Shown here: in pieces, positions 20,600 through 34,163 of the stretch
Position numbering within the stretch: the stretch's first letter is position 1
Layout of the letters: each line of letters begins with the position of its first letter
Assembly: GCA_015680685.1 (NCBI GenBank)
Contig: MNCI01001065.1
Span: 2,015,402-2,079,401 of the forward strand
Direction of reading: 5' to 3'
From: Gnetum montanum
Lineage: Eukaryota > Streptophyta > Gnetopsida > Gnetales > Gnetaceae
DNA length: 64,000 nt
Program-made: the position numbers and the translations under genes
The notes under the pieces: model-generated
Told to the model about the DNA's origin: nothing
Seen by the model: only the letters and a program-made list of their open reading frames with translations
The model's database searches: none

Positions 20600-23330
20600 T
20601 GGATTTCTCAACATTTATGATGGAATTACAAATAAAGATATTTCATTGACTAGTATTAGCTTCTTTGGTAGCTTTGATATTTTTGGTTTTATTAAAACTT
20701 GAAAAGATGTTGGTTCTAGAGATTTTATAGTTTTTGGATTTATCAAATTTATTGTAAGAAATATAAAAGTAGGGAAAAGAGATAAAACTTTTAGGGGTAT
20801 TGTAGTGTTAGTGAGGAAATTTCTTGAAAATTATGTGTTTTTAGAAAAGAACAAGTGATAATAAATAATTTGTTTGGCTAAAAATATTATGTGAGCAAGG
20901 TTGTGCTTTCCTTGTCATGTGTTATTTTACTCTTATAGATTCTACATTATATGATTCTATAGAGTTGTCTCATGATCATCCTTTTCAGTTCCTAGGTAGA
21001 GATACTATAGACTTTGTAGCAAAAAGCTCAGTATTTATTTGTGAAGATTTTAATGCAAGGATAGGTTTAGAGTAAATAAAAATTATTCAATGACAACATA
21101 ATGTTAGTAGTTCAGATATTATTGAAGATTATAACTAGACTTGACATTCTCTATATGTCACTATTAATAAGATGTACTAACAACTATTAGAATGGACAAA
21201 AAATTTTGATCTTCTAATTTGATATGGACTTACTAGATTTCTTTAATTTTCATCATTTACTTTCATAAGATCTCAAGGTAACTCTTTCATTGATTTATTT
21301 TTATGTTTTAATGAAGATATTAATTTTATTAAGAAGTTGAAAGTTGGAGAAGATTTAGTGTAATCTTGACATCATTATGTTAAGTTTTTGTTGTAAATTC
21401 CAATTATTTCGTAGATAACAAAAAATAAGAATGAAAAAAAATTTTAATATAGATTCACCCCACCAATCAAGAAAAAAAATATATGAATGCAAAAAATTTT
21501 GAAAGATGACATAAGAAACTTGAAAAAACTTTGCTTATAGTAGTTAAGCAAATCATGCATATACAACAACCAGGTGTTCTAAAGACTTGGTTTGATGAGG
21601 ATTGCATGTAGGTAAGGGAGAATATTAAGAATGTAAATAAGAGTCACAGACAAAGTTTGGTTAAGGCATATAAATGCTTGATTAGAATTAAGAGAAGGAA
21701 ATTTATTAGGAAATAGTAGGGATATTTTACTTACACAATTAAAAAGAAACCTATATAATTTTAACAATGTTTTCATTGCAAAGCCTCTTCATCATTTAAT
21801 TTTTCTTTTCAAGATACTTGCTTATTTTACAATATGCTATTATTGAATAAGATGATAATTCTACTACTATTGTACAATAAGCACATCTCCAATTTACGCT
21901 TGAGAAATTCACAGAGGGTATTAAAAATCTAGCATGGAAAATCTGTAGATTTAAATAGTTTATAGGTAGAATTATTAAAGTCAACAAGGTTTTCTATTCA
22001 TAGAGAAATTTGGCACAAATTAAATTTATGAATAGAGCAATGATTAAATCAAAATTGGAAAACTAGTAAAGCTATATTGTTATTTAAAAAGGGGGATAAA
22101 AATAATTTGAAAACTTATTGAATGATCGTTGTGAGTAATATATTTGCAAAGTTGCTAAGCACTTTGCTAGAAAAAAGAATTAGTTCTTGGGTTGAAGGTA
22201 AATAGGTCAAGGCAAGATGCCAAGTAGGTTTCAAAAAGAAATCACTCTACTATTAATCACTTAGTTACTTTTAGACACTTCATGGAATTTGCAAAAATGC
22301 CTAATAATTTTTATTTTATTTTATTGATTTTGCAAAAGCATATGATTCAGTGGTCCATACAAAACTATGATTGTGCTTGCATAAAATTGGCCTCCCTTCA
22401 AATTTGATTACATTAATTAAAAGATTGTATTAGGAAGTGAATATTGAAATTACAAATAGTAATTCAAAGAAAAAATTTTCAATTCCAAAGAAAGATTTGA
22501 GTTAAGCAAGATTGTTCACATTCTCTAACTCTCTTTGGTATCTTTATTGATGAAATGTAGAAATGGTTGTGCAATGGGAAAGATATGTTATCAAAATTGG
22601 ATTTGAAGAATGAATCTCCTTTTATATGAAAATGTTGCTACTTTTATTTCCACGATTGCAAAAGGTATGCAAAATATGTTGCAAATTTTAGAAAATTATT
22701 ATCATTTATCTAGTCTTGAAGTGAATGTAGATAAAACTAAATTGATGATCTAGGGTACAATGAATAATTGTTTTAACTTCCATTTTGGAGGTACCAATGT
22801 GCAAATAGTAGATTCTTTTAAATATTTGGATCTCATTTATATGGATAATTACATGTAGGGGAAGTGCATCAAAGAAAAAATAGCAGGACACTTCAAAGCT
22901 TTATATCCTTTTAGAAAGAAGTACAAGGATTTAGGCCTCTAAGCTTCAAAGGTTAGGAAATTTTTTTTTTTTAAATTATCATCTATCCTAATGTATTGTT
23001 TGAATTTGTTATTTGAGGACTTGGACTTAGTGCTAAACTTTGAAAAGATATTAATAGAGTACAAAAAAATTTTCTTCTCAATAATTTAAATGTGAAGATG
23101 CAAACATCTTACTCAATATTACTTTGTGATTTATTACCTTTAAAAGCAGAAGTCTTATGCCAATTCAATATATCCATGCATAGCTTGCATATATCAAGGA
23201 AAGACAAATTCTCTAAAGTAGTTCTTGAGGATTCGCGAGACCATGGTTGGTATTTTTAGGGAACGTAATATTTGAGAAAATGGAATATCTCTTGAGAGGA
23301 CATGTAGCAAAGTCCTAAGCATATTTGTCA
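20600..23330 (+). mobile_element. LINE remnant (endonuclease and reverse transcriptase)
   Basis: Degenerate plus-strand non-LTR retrotransposon ORF. An endonuclease-like part has a FICEDFNARIG block (usually GDFNARIG) near 21030-21070, and a remnant of the SDHYP-type block follows near 21370. The RT has a SLLNHLVTF-like block near 22250, FAKAYDSV near 22330, a decayed YADD region (LYENVATF) near 22625-22655, TKLMI near 22740 and a KYLDL block near 22825. Stops are frequent. It meets LTR sequence of element C near 23340-23430; no poly-A tail is visible. Confidence 0.75.
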
Positions 23331-23429
23331 ACTTGTCAAATAGAAGGTTTTAACACAAATGTACACTAATATGAAAAGTAAGAGGTAATCTTATTAACAT
23401 AAATGTACTCTAATACGTAATCTTCTTTA

Positions 23430-23969
23430 ATATGAAAATGTTGCTACCTTGAATTAGTGAATGAAGTGAACTCACCATTGAGTGAATCAAGTGAACTCAT
23501 CACTGGGTTACTAAATGATTACAATACAAAGTCAAAACCAATCATACTTATATTGCCTTACTAAAGACATATGAAGAACTAAAGTACTTGGAAATTGAAA
23601 ATGACTTAAGTAAAGTAAACATGTTGAAAGGTAATATTAAACTAAGTAAAAAATGAACTAAGTAGAATGCTATAATGGTGGAAAATAATCTTGATCTTTA
23701 TCTTTGGTCATGAATTGTACCCATGAATAATTGACTTGAACAAATATTCTATACAAATTTTAACACCACACTGTGGGCATTCACTATATCATTAAGTGTA
23801 AATCACAAAAATAAACTACAAGAATTTGACTACGTGTTAGTGAAAAATTATTGATTTGACATGATGGTGGGTGGGTATTTATAGTAGTGACCATGACCCA
23901 CTAAATTGCATCTACAATGATGTAAGCAAGGCTACAATATCATAGCCATCAACACAATAGGTTTTATCA
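23430..23969 (-). repeat. 3' LTR of gypsy remnant C, truncated
   Basis: Minus-strand LTR starting TGATAAAAC at 23969, right after the polypurine tract GTGGGGGTA. TATAAATA on the minus strand at 23876-23883. The U3 motif here is of the GATATTGTAGC type. It aligns with the element B LTR as far as about 23430 (two 25-bp direct repeats near 23455-23505) and is then cut off near the LINE. The CTCATCA end is missing. Confidence 0.75.
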
Positions 23970-24210
23970 TACCCCCACAACTAACTAGAAACTTATCCTC
24001 TAGTTAAAACAAAAGGAGGATATAGTTCCTTACAAAATTATGGGGTCATTTACAAACTTTTACATCATGACTTGTATACATTACTAACTCTACTATGAAT
24101 GTCGCATTGTAGTTTGAGTTGTATTTACAAAATTATCATGCATTTCATGATGGATAAATATGCCAAGACAAGACATAACAAAAATAAAACTTCAAAGCTC
24201 AATGTAGCCT

Positions 24211-26968
24211 CTAAGTTCTAGGAAGTGGTGGCTCCTCCGTCGAATTCTTTTCTTTGTCATTGGGCTTTTGAAATGTATATATGTTTAGTAATGCCTAAAG
24301 TTTCTTCTCAACCAATCTTGGGCCATGTATCATTCAAGAAAATTTAGTAATGTTTGCTAGAGTCGGTACTTCCCATAGGCATGTCAACTATGGAAACATC
24401 TTATTTGCTTTTACATACCAAGTTGCAAACTAACATCTTTCTTCTTCAAGTGCTCTGGCTATCTTTCTTAAGTCTTGATAATCTATCATTCTACAAGTCA
24501 CATTTGCTACAACATCTTTCTAGTCCTATTAGGTAGCCTTGACCACTTGGGGCTTTGAGTTTGCAATGTGTAATTTTTGTTGTGCATCCTTCTTATTTGT
24601 GAACTCCTTTTCGTATAGTACATATAACATAGCCACTTTTTGCTGCAATTCAATTTTGTCTCCCTATCATGTGCATCACTAGATGAGCATAATGAAGGTT
24701 TGCTAATCCTATGTACTAAGTTATGTCATCTATCTACAAGTATTTATTTTTGATTTTTGCTTGATGTATGAAGGCAAGTCCATCCAAGATTGGATGCCAA
24801 TCTAGTGTTTTTGTTGTAATTAAACTAATCTTGGCCTTGGTCATATGATTTCCCTTTTCATTAATATATTTTTACATGCCCACCTATTCTCTAAAGTATT
24901 CTTTCAACCTTTCATGCTTCTTGACCTCATTTTACCACATACAAATTTCAATGGTTAACTTCTGTCGAATTGTGTTGACTTCTTTTATTGACAAGGTCAT
25001 GTTTTCTTTAGCCATTTTCTACATGTCAAGGTTAACTCTAGCAAACTACTTTATCAATTGATGGATGCTTTCTTCTAGGATATTCTTTTGCTTCTCAATG
25101 TTTGTGGCCAAAGCTCAAATGTATGCTCATGTCAAAGCTCTAATTTTCTTACAATACAACAACAAAAAGATTGCTACTAAAAATATGAGGCATTCCACAT
25201 TTCTTTCTCCCTTTATATCTCCATCTAGATGTTTCTAACCACTAGTTGGGCTATTTGTTCAATTAAGAACTACTCTAGCTAGTCTGGCATGATATGTCAT
25301 CTAAGGTCTTGCTTTTTTGCTCGTAATGCAACTAATTCTTCTTATAGCCTCTACAATTCATTTTTTGCATGTAAAGCCCTAGTCTCTACCATCACTAGCT
25401 TGCCCTTAGTTAAAATAAGTTTTGACTACATTGTAGTGATATCTCTAGGGATATCAAAAAGATTCTACATCATCTATTCTATCTCTAATAGTCGATATAA
25501 GATGTCTTCATGCTCTTGTGAGGTCATGGAGGTTCCAGCTATAGTTTCAACATCTCTAGCTCTAGTTATATTAGTCAATGGTACAACAAGAACATGAAAG
25601 GTTTCTTTAATATGATTGTAATCACTTCAACTACTCCTACTACATCTTGATGTTTCATGATCACAATTGTGGCTTCTTCTCCTATTTCAAGCATAACATG
25701 AAAGGTTGTAGTGTTCCCAGATATTTGTTGTGTCCATTCCTCATCCTTTCCTACTTGTAATGAAGTTTAATAACTAGTAGGTCCTATTGATACTGTGAGC
25801 CTTCTTGGATTGTCTCTTACTTTATACATAGTAGAGACCTTCCTATTGCCCTAGCTGATGGTTTCAAATATCTATTGTAAATGGCTCATGGAGGGTTTGT
25901 AGTTCTATTGTGTTGGTGGAGCACTTGATCCTACTTGATCACTAGTTGAAGTTGACCCATAGGTCATGCTTGCTCTTGTCATGCAGCTAGAACATTTCTT
26001 GTTGGCATAGATCCTAAAACTTCCTTAGCACCTGTTGGCTTTTCTAATTGATCTTTCTTGGGAGGTACTAGCTTTAAGATCTTAGCATAGGATGCATTCT
26101 AGGCTTTGCAAAGAACATCATTGATGTATTTGAAAACTCTTGCTTATTTGCATAGTCTTCTGATAAGATAAATGAATGGAAATTTGCATTTCCCTACCTT
26201 CTATTCTTTGAACCTCCTTTGGATTTCAAAAAATAGTAGATGAGCAATATTTGCTTGAAATTTCCCCATGAAGATGGCTCTTCCTCTTATAGAATAGGTG
26301 GAAATTCTACTTAGTCTCTTAGTGGGGAAAATATGATAAGTCATGATTTTGAAGGAGATTCTTTCTTCTACCAACAATCCACTATATTTCTTATTTATTA
26401 TTCCATAAGCTTTCTGTAGCCATAACTTCTTTACATCAATGTCAAACCTTATAGATATTTGTGCAATGTTGACTCCAATTTTAGGAAGATTCAGTGCCTT
26501 GGTGATTGTTTCAACTTAGCAGGGAATTATGATTCCTTCAATCTTAACAATGGCATCATCTTGCTTATTCTTCCAGAATTGATAACCTTTCCCTAGGCAT
26601 CATTCACCATTACATGAGAACGTGGGTCAAAAAGGATAGGCTTGAAGTTGCTCTCAAATATTAGTAAGTGAAAACTCCATGAATGATCCAAAATTAAGTT
26701 CCACAATGCCTATGGACTTGATAAAAGTTTCTTGGATTCCCTAGAGACACTTTTTTAAGAATGTGAGGTGTTTTTCTTACTCTTGAGTTGGTGGTGCTTC
26801 TACTTTATCTTATGCAAATGTTCCATTGTAAGTGTTTGTTGATGAATACTGAAGGACTAAGCCTCTTGCTTAGCTTGCGGAGTCTATTCTCCAACTTGTC
26901 CTATTTCTCTAGGTCTTTTGTCCGTTTTTTTGTGAGGGTCCTTCAACTGTGGGTCATTTAGGAGTCAT
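24211..26968 (-). pseudogene. ORF2 of gypsy remnant C
   Basis: Degenerate minus-strand copy of the coiled-coil ORF2. It starts ATG at 26968 directly after TATGATTGCAG and ends TAG at 24211 after the same EEPPLP-type tail. The block FIHQAKIKNK...YIGLANL near 24690-24790 matches the element 1 block near 2600-2690. The span is not a multiple of three, so it carries a net frameshift besides many TAG/TGA stops. Function as for the element 1 copy: unknown extra protein encoded between integrase and LTR. Confidence 0.75.
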
Positions 26969-27660
26969 CTGCAATCATAAAGGATCCATTTAAGATTACC
27001 CAAGGATTTTGAATAAGTTCCTAATGATTCATAATCTTTCTCAAGTTCTTGGATTTGATCAGAATATATCCTTGTTACTACTTTTTAGCTATAATTAAGA
27101 TTGTAGAGTTAGAAAAAATTTTAAAAGAAACCCTGAAGTGTTATATTTTCTAATATTTGAATGTGTTATGAAGATGTTAGTTCCTTATAATCTCTCACAA
27201 TTTTCATATTCTTGTTCAATATGTATTGGGATGGTTATTTGGGAGGAATAGTTAGGCTTATTAACTTTTATTTGAGTATTTTAGTTAAAATGTAATTAAT
27301 TATTATGGTTGTTACGCTTAATGTGTTCTTTTAGGTGTTAGAAAATTTTGGTTTAAATCGCACAACTATGCACAACACTCTTCCCCATAACTAAGTTGGT
27401 TGCAACATGATTAAGAGGATTCAAGAATCACATGAATTGAAGCTACTACGATGAAGTTATGAAGATTGAAAATTTGGTTGCCAAAGGGTTAGGAAAATGG
27501 CATGAAGTCCTTATGCATCAAAAGATAAGAATGAAAAATTTCCAACTCCTTGTGCACATATATAGTTTTTTTTACAATGACAACATCATAGATGTGACAT
27601 AGTAGCTATGACATCACAAAGGATGATACATTGTAGCTACATCGGTTTGGAAGAACACTT
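26969..27660 (-). promoter_or_regulatory. Upstream region of ORF2 in remnant C with internal TATA and U3-like motifs
   Basis: It aligns with the region upstream of the element B ORF2 (37064-37560). On the minus strand it holds TATATATG at 27557-27564, preceded (27573-27650) by GATGTAGCTACAAT, GATGTCATAG and similar motifs. These echo the remnant C LTR U3, whose reverse complement reads GGCTACAATATCATAG. A 3' splice-like TATGATTGCAG abuts the ORF2 ATG. Proposed role: internal promoter plus spliced leader of ORF2 (inference). Confidence 0.5.
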
Positions 27661-27689
27661 ATCTACCAAAGCCTATCCTAATCTTAGCT

Positions 27690-28783
27690 ATACCTATGAA
27701 TTCCACTACTCAAGCTACATTAACTACTCAACCTAAGAAAACCATAAGTCAAATAAGAGCAAGGGGCCCAAATAGAACATGTTGAAGTCCAAAATTAAAC
27801 TCTTAAGTAAGATGGAGGAAGTTAAGGTCACCAAAGCTAAAAAATCACATGCTAATGATAAAAATATCCTCATAGCCATGGAACAAGTTAAGCTCTCATT
27901 AAAAAAAATTCCATCATTGAGCCTTTGCAACTTGATCATGACCTTCCCTACTTACCATGAAGCATTAGTAAAAATGTTGATGGTCATCCCTATGTGTGAA
28001 GACATGCCTACTAGCAAGAAGTCTATCAACTCTATCATTATGCCACCTCTACTCAAAGATGATCAAAAAATTACCACACTAACATTTCACAATAGTGAAG
28101 TTAAAATTGATCTACAAAGCAATGAAGTTCTACATGTTCCACTTTATATCACTATACACATTAGTCAGTACAGAGTTTACCATGTTCATGCTAATGATAG
28201 AGTAGCAAAAAACATTATCCCTTTGCCTGTTGTTGAATGTTTAGGCCTAGTCAAAAATGTTTAGGAAACCACTACTTTTGCACTTAAATCCTTGAATGAA
28301 TCATGAGTAGCAATGAGAAGCCTGATATCTTTAGACTTTATATCTAGGGAATAGTTTCTCACATCTGTTGACTTCCTAGTAGTTGAAGAGATACTTGGCT
28401 TTAACTTAAATTTAGGATGGTCATGGTTGGCAAAATTACAAGTAGTTTCTTCACCTATCCACCAAGAAATCTACTTACCTTATGAAGGTGGTGAAATAGT
28501 AATCCAGGGGGATAGTGTAGTCCCCTTGGTAGTCAACAACATCAACATTGAGCAAGGTTTCAAGGTGGAGTTTCAAGAGGAATTAGCTATTGACAATGTT
28601 GAAATTGATGCCAAAGATAGGCCTAGCAATGCTAAAACAACTAACACTAAAACCTTAGATGAGACTTGGGATGGACTCCCATTTAGTGTTGTAAGACAAG
28701 GGGATGAAGAATACCAAATCATGCATGAAAAGTCCTATCAATTTCCTAATCTATTGAGGATTAAGAGACAATTGCATGATTAA
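27690..28783 (+). pseudogene. Gypsy protease-region polyprotein fragment (block Y)
   Basis: A plus-strand frame (phase of 27779) reads through to a TAA at 28781 with in-frame stops at 28262 (TAG), 28304 (TGA) and 28352 (TAG), each one C-to-T step from Gln or Arg. Content follows the gag-protease region common in plant gypsy polyproteins: a TFPTYHEALVKML block near 27940, VPLYITIHI near 28140, the protease active-site region near 28185-28250 (VHANDRVAKNIIPLPVV, where the catalytic Asp-Asn/Thr-Gly is already lost), an LGFNLNLGWSW block near 28390-28420 and SSPIHQEI near 28445. It is a different lineage from elements A-E. No RT follows; AT-rich non-coding DNA starts directly after the stop. Confidence 0.7.
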
Positions 28784-29280
28784 TGTGTTATCTCTTTCTT
28801 TGTACATACATGGTTTCCTTTTACTTTATTGCATTATTTCCAATTCTTACTTTTAGTTGCACATTTTCTTTTAAAGCTTTTACTTTATTGAATTGTGCTC
28901 TTTCAGTTTTTTATTTTATTATTGTGTTTGTAAATTTTTACTTTTATTTTTAGTTTGAAATTTACAATTTACTATTTTACTCAAGAAAAACATAAAAACA
29001 CAGATATACATAAACCATAAAAAATAAAAAAAATCGTGGCCATGAAGCAACATAAGACTAAAACATAACATAGTTAGCCAAAATATAATCAAGTAGCTTG
29101 AAACAATAGCTAAAGTTAAATAGTTTAAAGAGTAATATACAGTCTCTGAAGCTATGAAGGCTAATAAAGTAGTAGCAAAACAATAGTATAAAACCAGTAG
29201 GCATAACATGTAAAAAATGGCAAAGCACATCATGTGCATCAAAAGCCTAATCAAGCCATAGGAGGGGGGAAACATTTCCT
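28784..29280. other. AT-rich non-coding stretch
   Basis: Very T-rich then A-rich sequence between two convergent coding remnants. Open frames here are low-complexity hydrophobic artefacts. It may hold 3' UTRs of both sides; no LTR or signal recognised. Confidence 0.4.
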
Positions 29281-32200
29281 AAACCATCATCATTGTCATT
29301 GTTACTTAGGACCTATAAATAAAACAAGAAAACACATAGCCATTAGTAACACTAGTAACCATGAGCATAGCCTAAATAAAGCCAAAATAGCAACAATAAG
29401 ATTAATATGACAAACCTTGAAAGAATTAGAGAAATCTCCTCTAGAGAAAAATTTGGGAGGCTTGCCTTAAGTCTGCAAAGTATCTCATTGTCATTCATGT
29501 GAGTCCAATCAATGCCATCCAAATCCCCTCCCTCTAGAACCCTCTTCTTCTACATGTTAGTCAACTTAGGTACATCATTAGGGAAAGTAACTATATAAGT
29601 CTTCCTGGATGCAATCATAATCCAAGGAGTGGAAGACTCAAGCACAATTACAAACTTCATAAATAGCTTGAGAGCCTTATCAACCCCTATGCATGCACAA
29701 ACATCTCTAGCAAATGCCTCTCAATAGCCTTAGACCTTCATGACTTTTGATAGCTTTCTTTCTTCTTCTTGTACTATCTTTTGTGTGATTTATGCTCCTT
29801 GCCCCATTCCAACACATAAGTGTAATAGTCCCTTCATTCCTATGTCTCACACACCATAGTCTCTATCTTCACATTCTTTTCTAGGTTGCTCCTAGCTATG
29901 GAAACCCTCTCCTGTATAGCTGACTAGTATTAAACCACTTAATCTTCTTAGTTTTCAAGGAATCCCTACTAGTCACACAAGCGTCTATAAATTCCTTACA
30001 ATCTCTAAGACTTTGGTTCTCATTAGAAAGCTTCTTAACTTGAGCTTCTAAAGCCACGATATGCTCTTAAAAAAATTCATTAGTTCATTGAGTCTCCTCA
30101 AAAGAGTATGCACACAATGTAGCACACTTTATAGCTCCCTCATATAGTTTCCTTAGCACATTCTCATACTCAAGTGGTAAAACTAGAAGTTCATCAAACT
30201 CTACCCTGCAAGATTCCATTGAATCTTAGAGGCTATCAAAAATAAACATAGCAACATAGACACTTGAAACCATAGCAACCATAAATCATAGAGACATAAA
30301 AATTTTAAAAATTTTAAAACTTCAAATACAAAACAAAAATTGCAATGTTTATTACCAACTCCTAGGTTCAATTGCTGTAGCTTGTCCACCATGTTTTCAA
30401 TGATCCCTCTCATGAACTCCACCTTATCAGGTGCCTCTGTACAAGGCTTCAATCAAAATGTAGATTTTTTTAAAGGAGCTTTGATTCTTATTCAATGCCA
30501 AAATAGTCATGTTAAACAATACATACATGTATGTATCTATAAAAATAATACAAAAAAAAACACATAGTTAAGAAAAACTTTAAATATTTACTTGGAAAAT
30601 CATGAGGCGTGTCCATCAAAGGATCACCATATGGAGGAAGATCATCAAGTAATATAGACATTAGAGCATCATTCACTTTCTTGGCCATCTTCTCCTCTTC
30701 CTCCTTACGTTGTTATTTTGCCTCTGTTGTAGCCTTAGCTACTACTTTTTTCTTGTTATTTGCACATGAAGCCATAAATAAAAAAATATATAATAATTAC
30801 TAAACAATTCATCTAAGAAGTAATTAAATGCAAAAAATAAAAAATACACATATGTACCATCCAAAATATGTTGGGATTTCTTGATTCTTATCCCTAACTT
30901 GGGTCAAGGCTCTTGTTTACTTTGGATTTAAACATTTCCTTCAACCATAGGATGTTTTATTCATTCTCTAGTAGCTCCCTTAGCCTCTATTTGTAATCTC
31001 TTGGCCCTCTCTTCTTAGCCCCTAGTCATCATAGGCTCAACACCCATGTTGTCCAGGGAACATCTACATTGGTCACTGATGTCTTTGATGGTCATAGACA
31101 ATGTTTCATTAATGTTTTCAATAGGAGGATCTTGGGTGTAAATGGAATTAGTAAAGTGTTAAGCTTAAGGCTAGGAAAGTTAGAACATGTCACGTTCCAC
31201 CCACTTCCCATTAAACCTCATCACCAAGAACTCTACAAATCTTCTCAAATATTCATTGAAAAATGTGAATGCTATGTGATACACAGAGGTGATTTTCTTG
31301 CAAATCTTTTGGATTTTAGCATGAAGCCCTATAACCAAGATTGTAGTCCACTTAAATCTTGTCCATCTATTATCACCTTTCTTATCATTCAAGCTTGCTA
31401 CAACCCAATGATTTTCTTCTGTGATAGTAGCATGATGAATACACTTGAATGAAATTAAGGATATAACTCGTTGACCTTCTCAATCCCACAGTTCTTCAAG
31501 GAGAATGTTACACCAAAAGGAGATTTTAGCCAAGCTTCCAAGGTTTCCTTGCAGTTTGATTCCTTCCTTTCTTTTTCTAAAATATTGATTCCTTTTCTAG
31601 AAACCCCAAACAAGTTTTGGAATAACTCCTCATCAACATTCAAGACCATTGGTAAGCCATGACCATAAGTGTAGAAATTTGTGGTAACTTCTTTGAAAAG
31701 GTTAATCAAATTTAGCATCTCCATAGCTAAAACAGTGGGACTAGAAAGCATAAATAAATCAAACAAGCCTATATCCAATATCCACTATTGGATTTCTACT
31801 AAAGCTTTTTTGGATAGCCACTCTTGAGCCTTGTCCACCTCACTACATTTGAGGAGTATTTTCTCTTCAGTTCAACCAAAACTAACCATGGTGATGGTAG
31901 ACTTCTTCATGAAATTTGTATGAGATAAAATTTAGTGAGCTTATTGAAACCATATACCAACAATGTCGATCATGACAAAAATAAATAAAAATAATAAAAA
32001 AATGTTTTAGCTTACTCAATTTAGTAGGCAAGGCCAAATCTTTCTACTAGATTGGTACCCATACACCATAGGCTAGAATATTCCATAGCTCATGATGCAT
32101 TTGACAACCATGCATTGTTGATGCTCTTAAGTAGTGTATCTTATACCTTGTAAAATTTGTTCCAAGTTGATTTATCACTTGTACTCTAATGTTGTCCCAT

Positions 32201-33366
32201 TGAATAAACTTTGCCAAGGTTGTATGAGCTAGAGGCAAAGTCTGATCATTTGCAACTAGCCCTCCCCTTTGAACATGAAACCTGTCAAAGCACACAAATC
32301 TAGTCAAACAAGTGATCAAAAAAGCAAATATAAACATGTCAAATCACATGAAAAGTTATCCCTATAACATGTAGACATTGCTGGAATGGTTTTGGATTAA
32401 ATTCATTGGTCTATGATCCAACAATTGACTATTATCAGCATTAAACTCTCAATATGTTGGTCACTCCCAAATGTAAGACAACTATTAGATCCCTACCGAA
32501 TATGTAGTTCCATTGTGATCTAATTTCATGTGAGACTTAAGATAATCTTGAATATATTCTAAAATATAGTTCAAGGATCCCACCAATATCATCTCTATAA
32601 TCACAACAGAGTCATTTGCAACCAATTATGAACACAACATCACATTAAAGTTTTGTAGTAGATACAATAAGAACTTCTTGGCCCTAGGCCTAAACCAGAC
32701 ATGAGATCTCTCATGAAGCATCATGTTACACATGAAACTATCTTGAAAAGTTATTCACATGGAGCATAGGATTTCCACCATTTCTATGATGACAATGATA
32801 TGCTTTAGCACATGCTTGTAAGCAAAATAGACTAATCTTTAGAACATGGAATGATAACAATAAAAGCATAAAATAAGATAAATGAGAAAATTGACAATGT
32901 TAATATGAGGAAACATAGATGTAGAGAAGCCAAGCTCTGAGCACAACTTGAATAATACATAGCCAAAAAATGAAAATAACATAAATAATGCTTAAATTAG
33001 TTTGAACATATCGACGAATAGTTGCTAGGCAAAGAGGCTTGGAAATCCATAACACTGAGACTTAGACAAATAAGTGCAACCAAAAATAAAACGTTGGGGC
33101 TTGCAGTGACCATGAAGTAGAAAATTTTGGCCTTATACATTAAGGACTAGCAAATACATTGAATATTTCTAGTCTTGTAGACCTAATACACTACCTCTCT
33201 TAAGACGGAAAACACAATATATTAGCCTCCAAGCCAAAAAACCTACAAAATGCTAAGCTTTCCTGAGATAGAAAATAAAATGTTGGGGTCTTTCTAGGCC
33301 AAAAACAAACAAAAACATTGAGTTTGTAAGAGGTAGGATGAAAAATGCTAAGGTTTCCTAAGTTAG
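29281..33366 (-). pseudogene. Multi-exon TE-like gene remnant (block Y, minus strand)
   Basis: Several minus-strand stretches look like decayed exons. At 31455-31925 there is an exon-like block with a TYGHGLPMVLNVDEE segment. A 32047-32295 block begins after a TGACAG acceptor and reads FDRFHVQRGGLVAND...LAKFIQWD. At 30774-30592 an exon starts ATG (MASCANNKKKVV...) with a GTAAAT donor. A block ending LQQLNLGVG at about 30350 has a GTAATA donor. The next exon begins at 30205 after TTGCAG and encodes a charged, coiled-coil-like segment (EYENVLRKLYEGAIK...LRDCKEFID). Stops are few per exon and mostly TAG/TAA. The blocks resemble the globular plus coiled-coil layout of plant retroelement accessory ORFs. 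Whether it is one gene, and its link to the protease fragment on the other strand, is unproven. Confidence 0.4.
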
Positions 33367-34163
33367 GTGATGTAATTATGCTAGTAATTAGTTTAAATTC
33401 AAGATCGTTGTCTTCCCACATGGAGCTAGTGAAGTCTATGTGTATGGTTTTGCTCACCATGAGGTATATGATATCTAATATTGTTGGGCCATTCTTACTC
33501 CTAGCAAACATGATGAGATGAAAATAGTTTTTAATTCTAAGTCTATGTAATTTCAAGAAAGTAAATCTATCTTAGCCTAATGCAATGGATATCCAATTTT
33601 GGTCTATCGTACATGCCTTGGACTCATGTAGTTATCATTGGAATTACCATGTGGTATTACTACTAAGAGAATGAAGCAATACCACTACTGACTTACTAGA
33701 TAACTACACTTAGTGTACAAAACCAGTCATATCCATACCACTTATTGTTAACATGTAAAATAAAATGCTTGTAAAGTAAATGACCAACTAGGAAAAATAG
33801 AAAACATTGTTCAAAGTAAACATAAGAAAACTAAGTGGATGCTACAATGATGATAAGCAATCTTGATCTTTATTATTAGTCATGAACTATGTCCAAGTAC
33901 AATTCACTTGAATAAATACACCGTATAATTGCTCAACACCACGCTACGGGCATACATTTCTAAGTGCTAGATTATGAAAACAAATTGAAAGAGTTCTACT
34001 ACTATGAACTAAAGCTTATGTGGATTCATGCATCAAAGTGTTGTATTTATAGGCTGCACAAATCTCACAATATCAAATCTATGATGTAATAGCATTTTCT
34101 ATGATATCGAATATACAACATTGTAGATACAATATCATAGGTGAAGAAAAATTGACTTTATCA
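33367..34163 (-). repeat. 3' LTR of element B (lacking its end)
   Basis: Starts TGATAAAG at 34163 after a CATGGGGTA polypurine tract. U3 motifs (GATATTG, CGATATC) at 34070-34150, TATAAATA on the minus strand at 34044-34051, AATAAA on the minus strand at 33869-33874. Sequence identity with the 5' LTR ends at about 33367. Confidence 0.82.

Noticed and set aside
28919-29275. 118-codon minus-strand hydrophobic frame suggesting membrane helices
   Set aside because: Produced by A-rich low-complexity plus-strand sequence; no homologous frame in related copies.
31069-31452. 127-codon plus-strand frame in block Y
   Set aside because: The opposite strand reads as a decayed exon continuing the 31455-31925 block, so the plus frame is probably its shadow. 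Confidence in either is limited.
33200-33556. 118-codon minus-strand frame, with a similar frame at 45366-45569, as a conserved gene
   Set aside because: The two frames are the same segment of the 5' and 3' LTRs of element B, alignable to non-coding LTR sequence at 46200-46300. Similarity is LTR homology, not coding.
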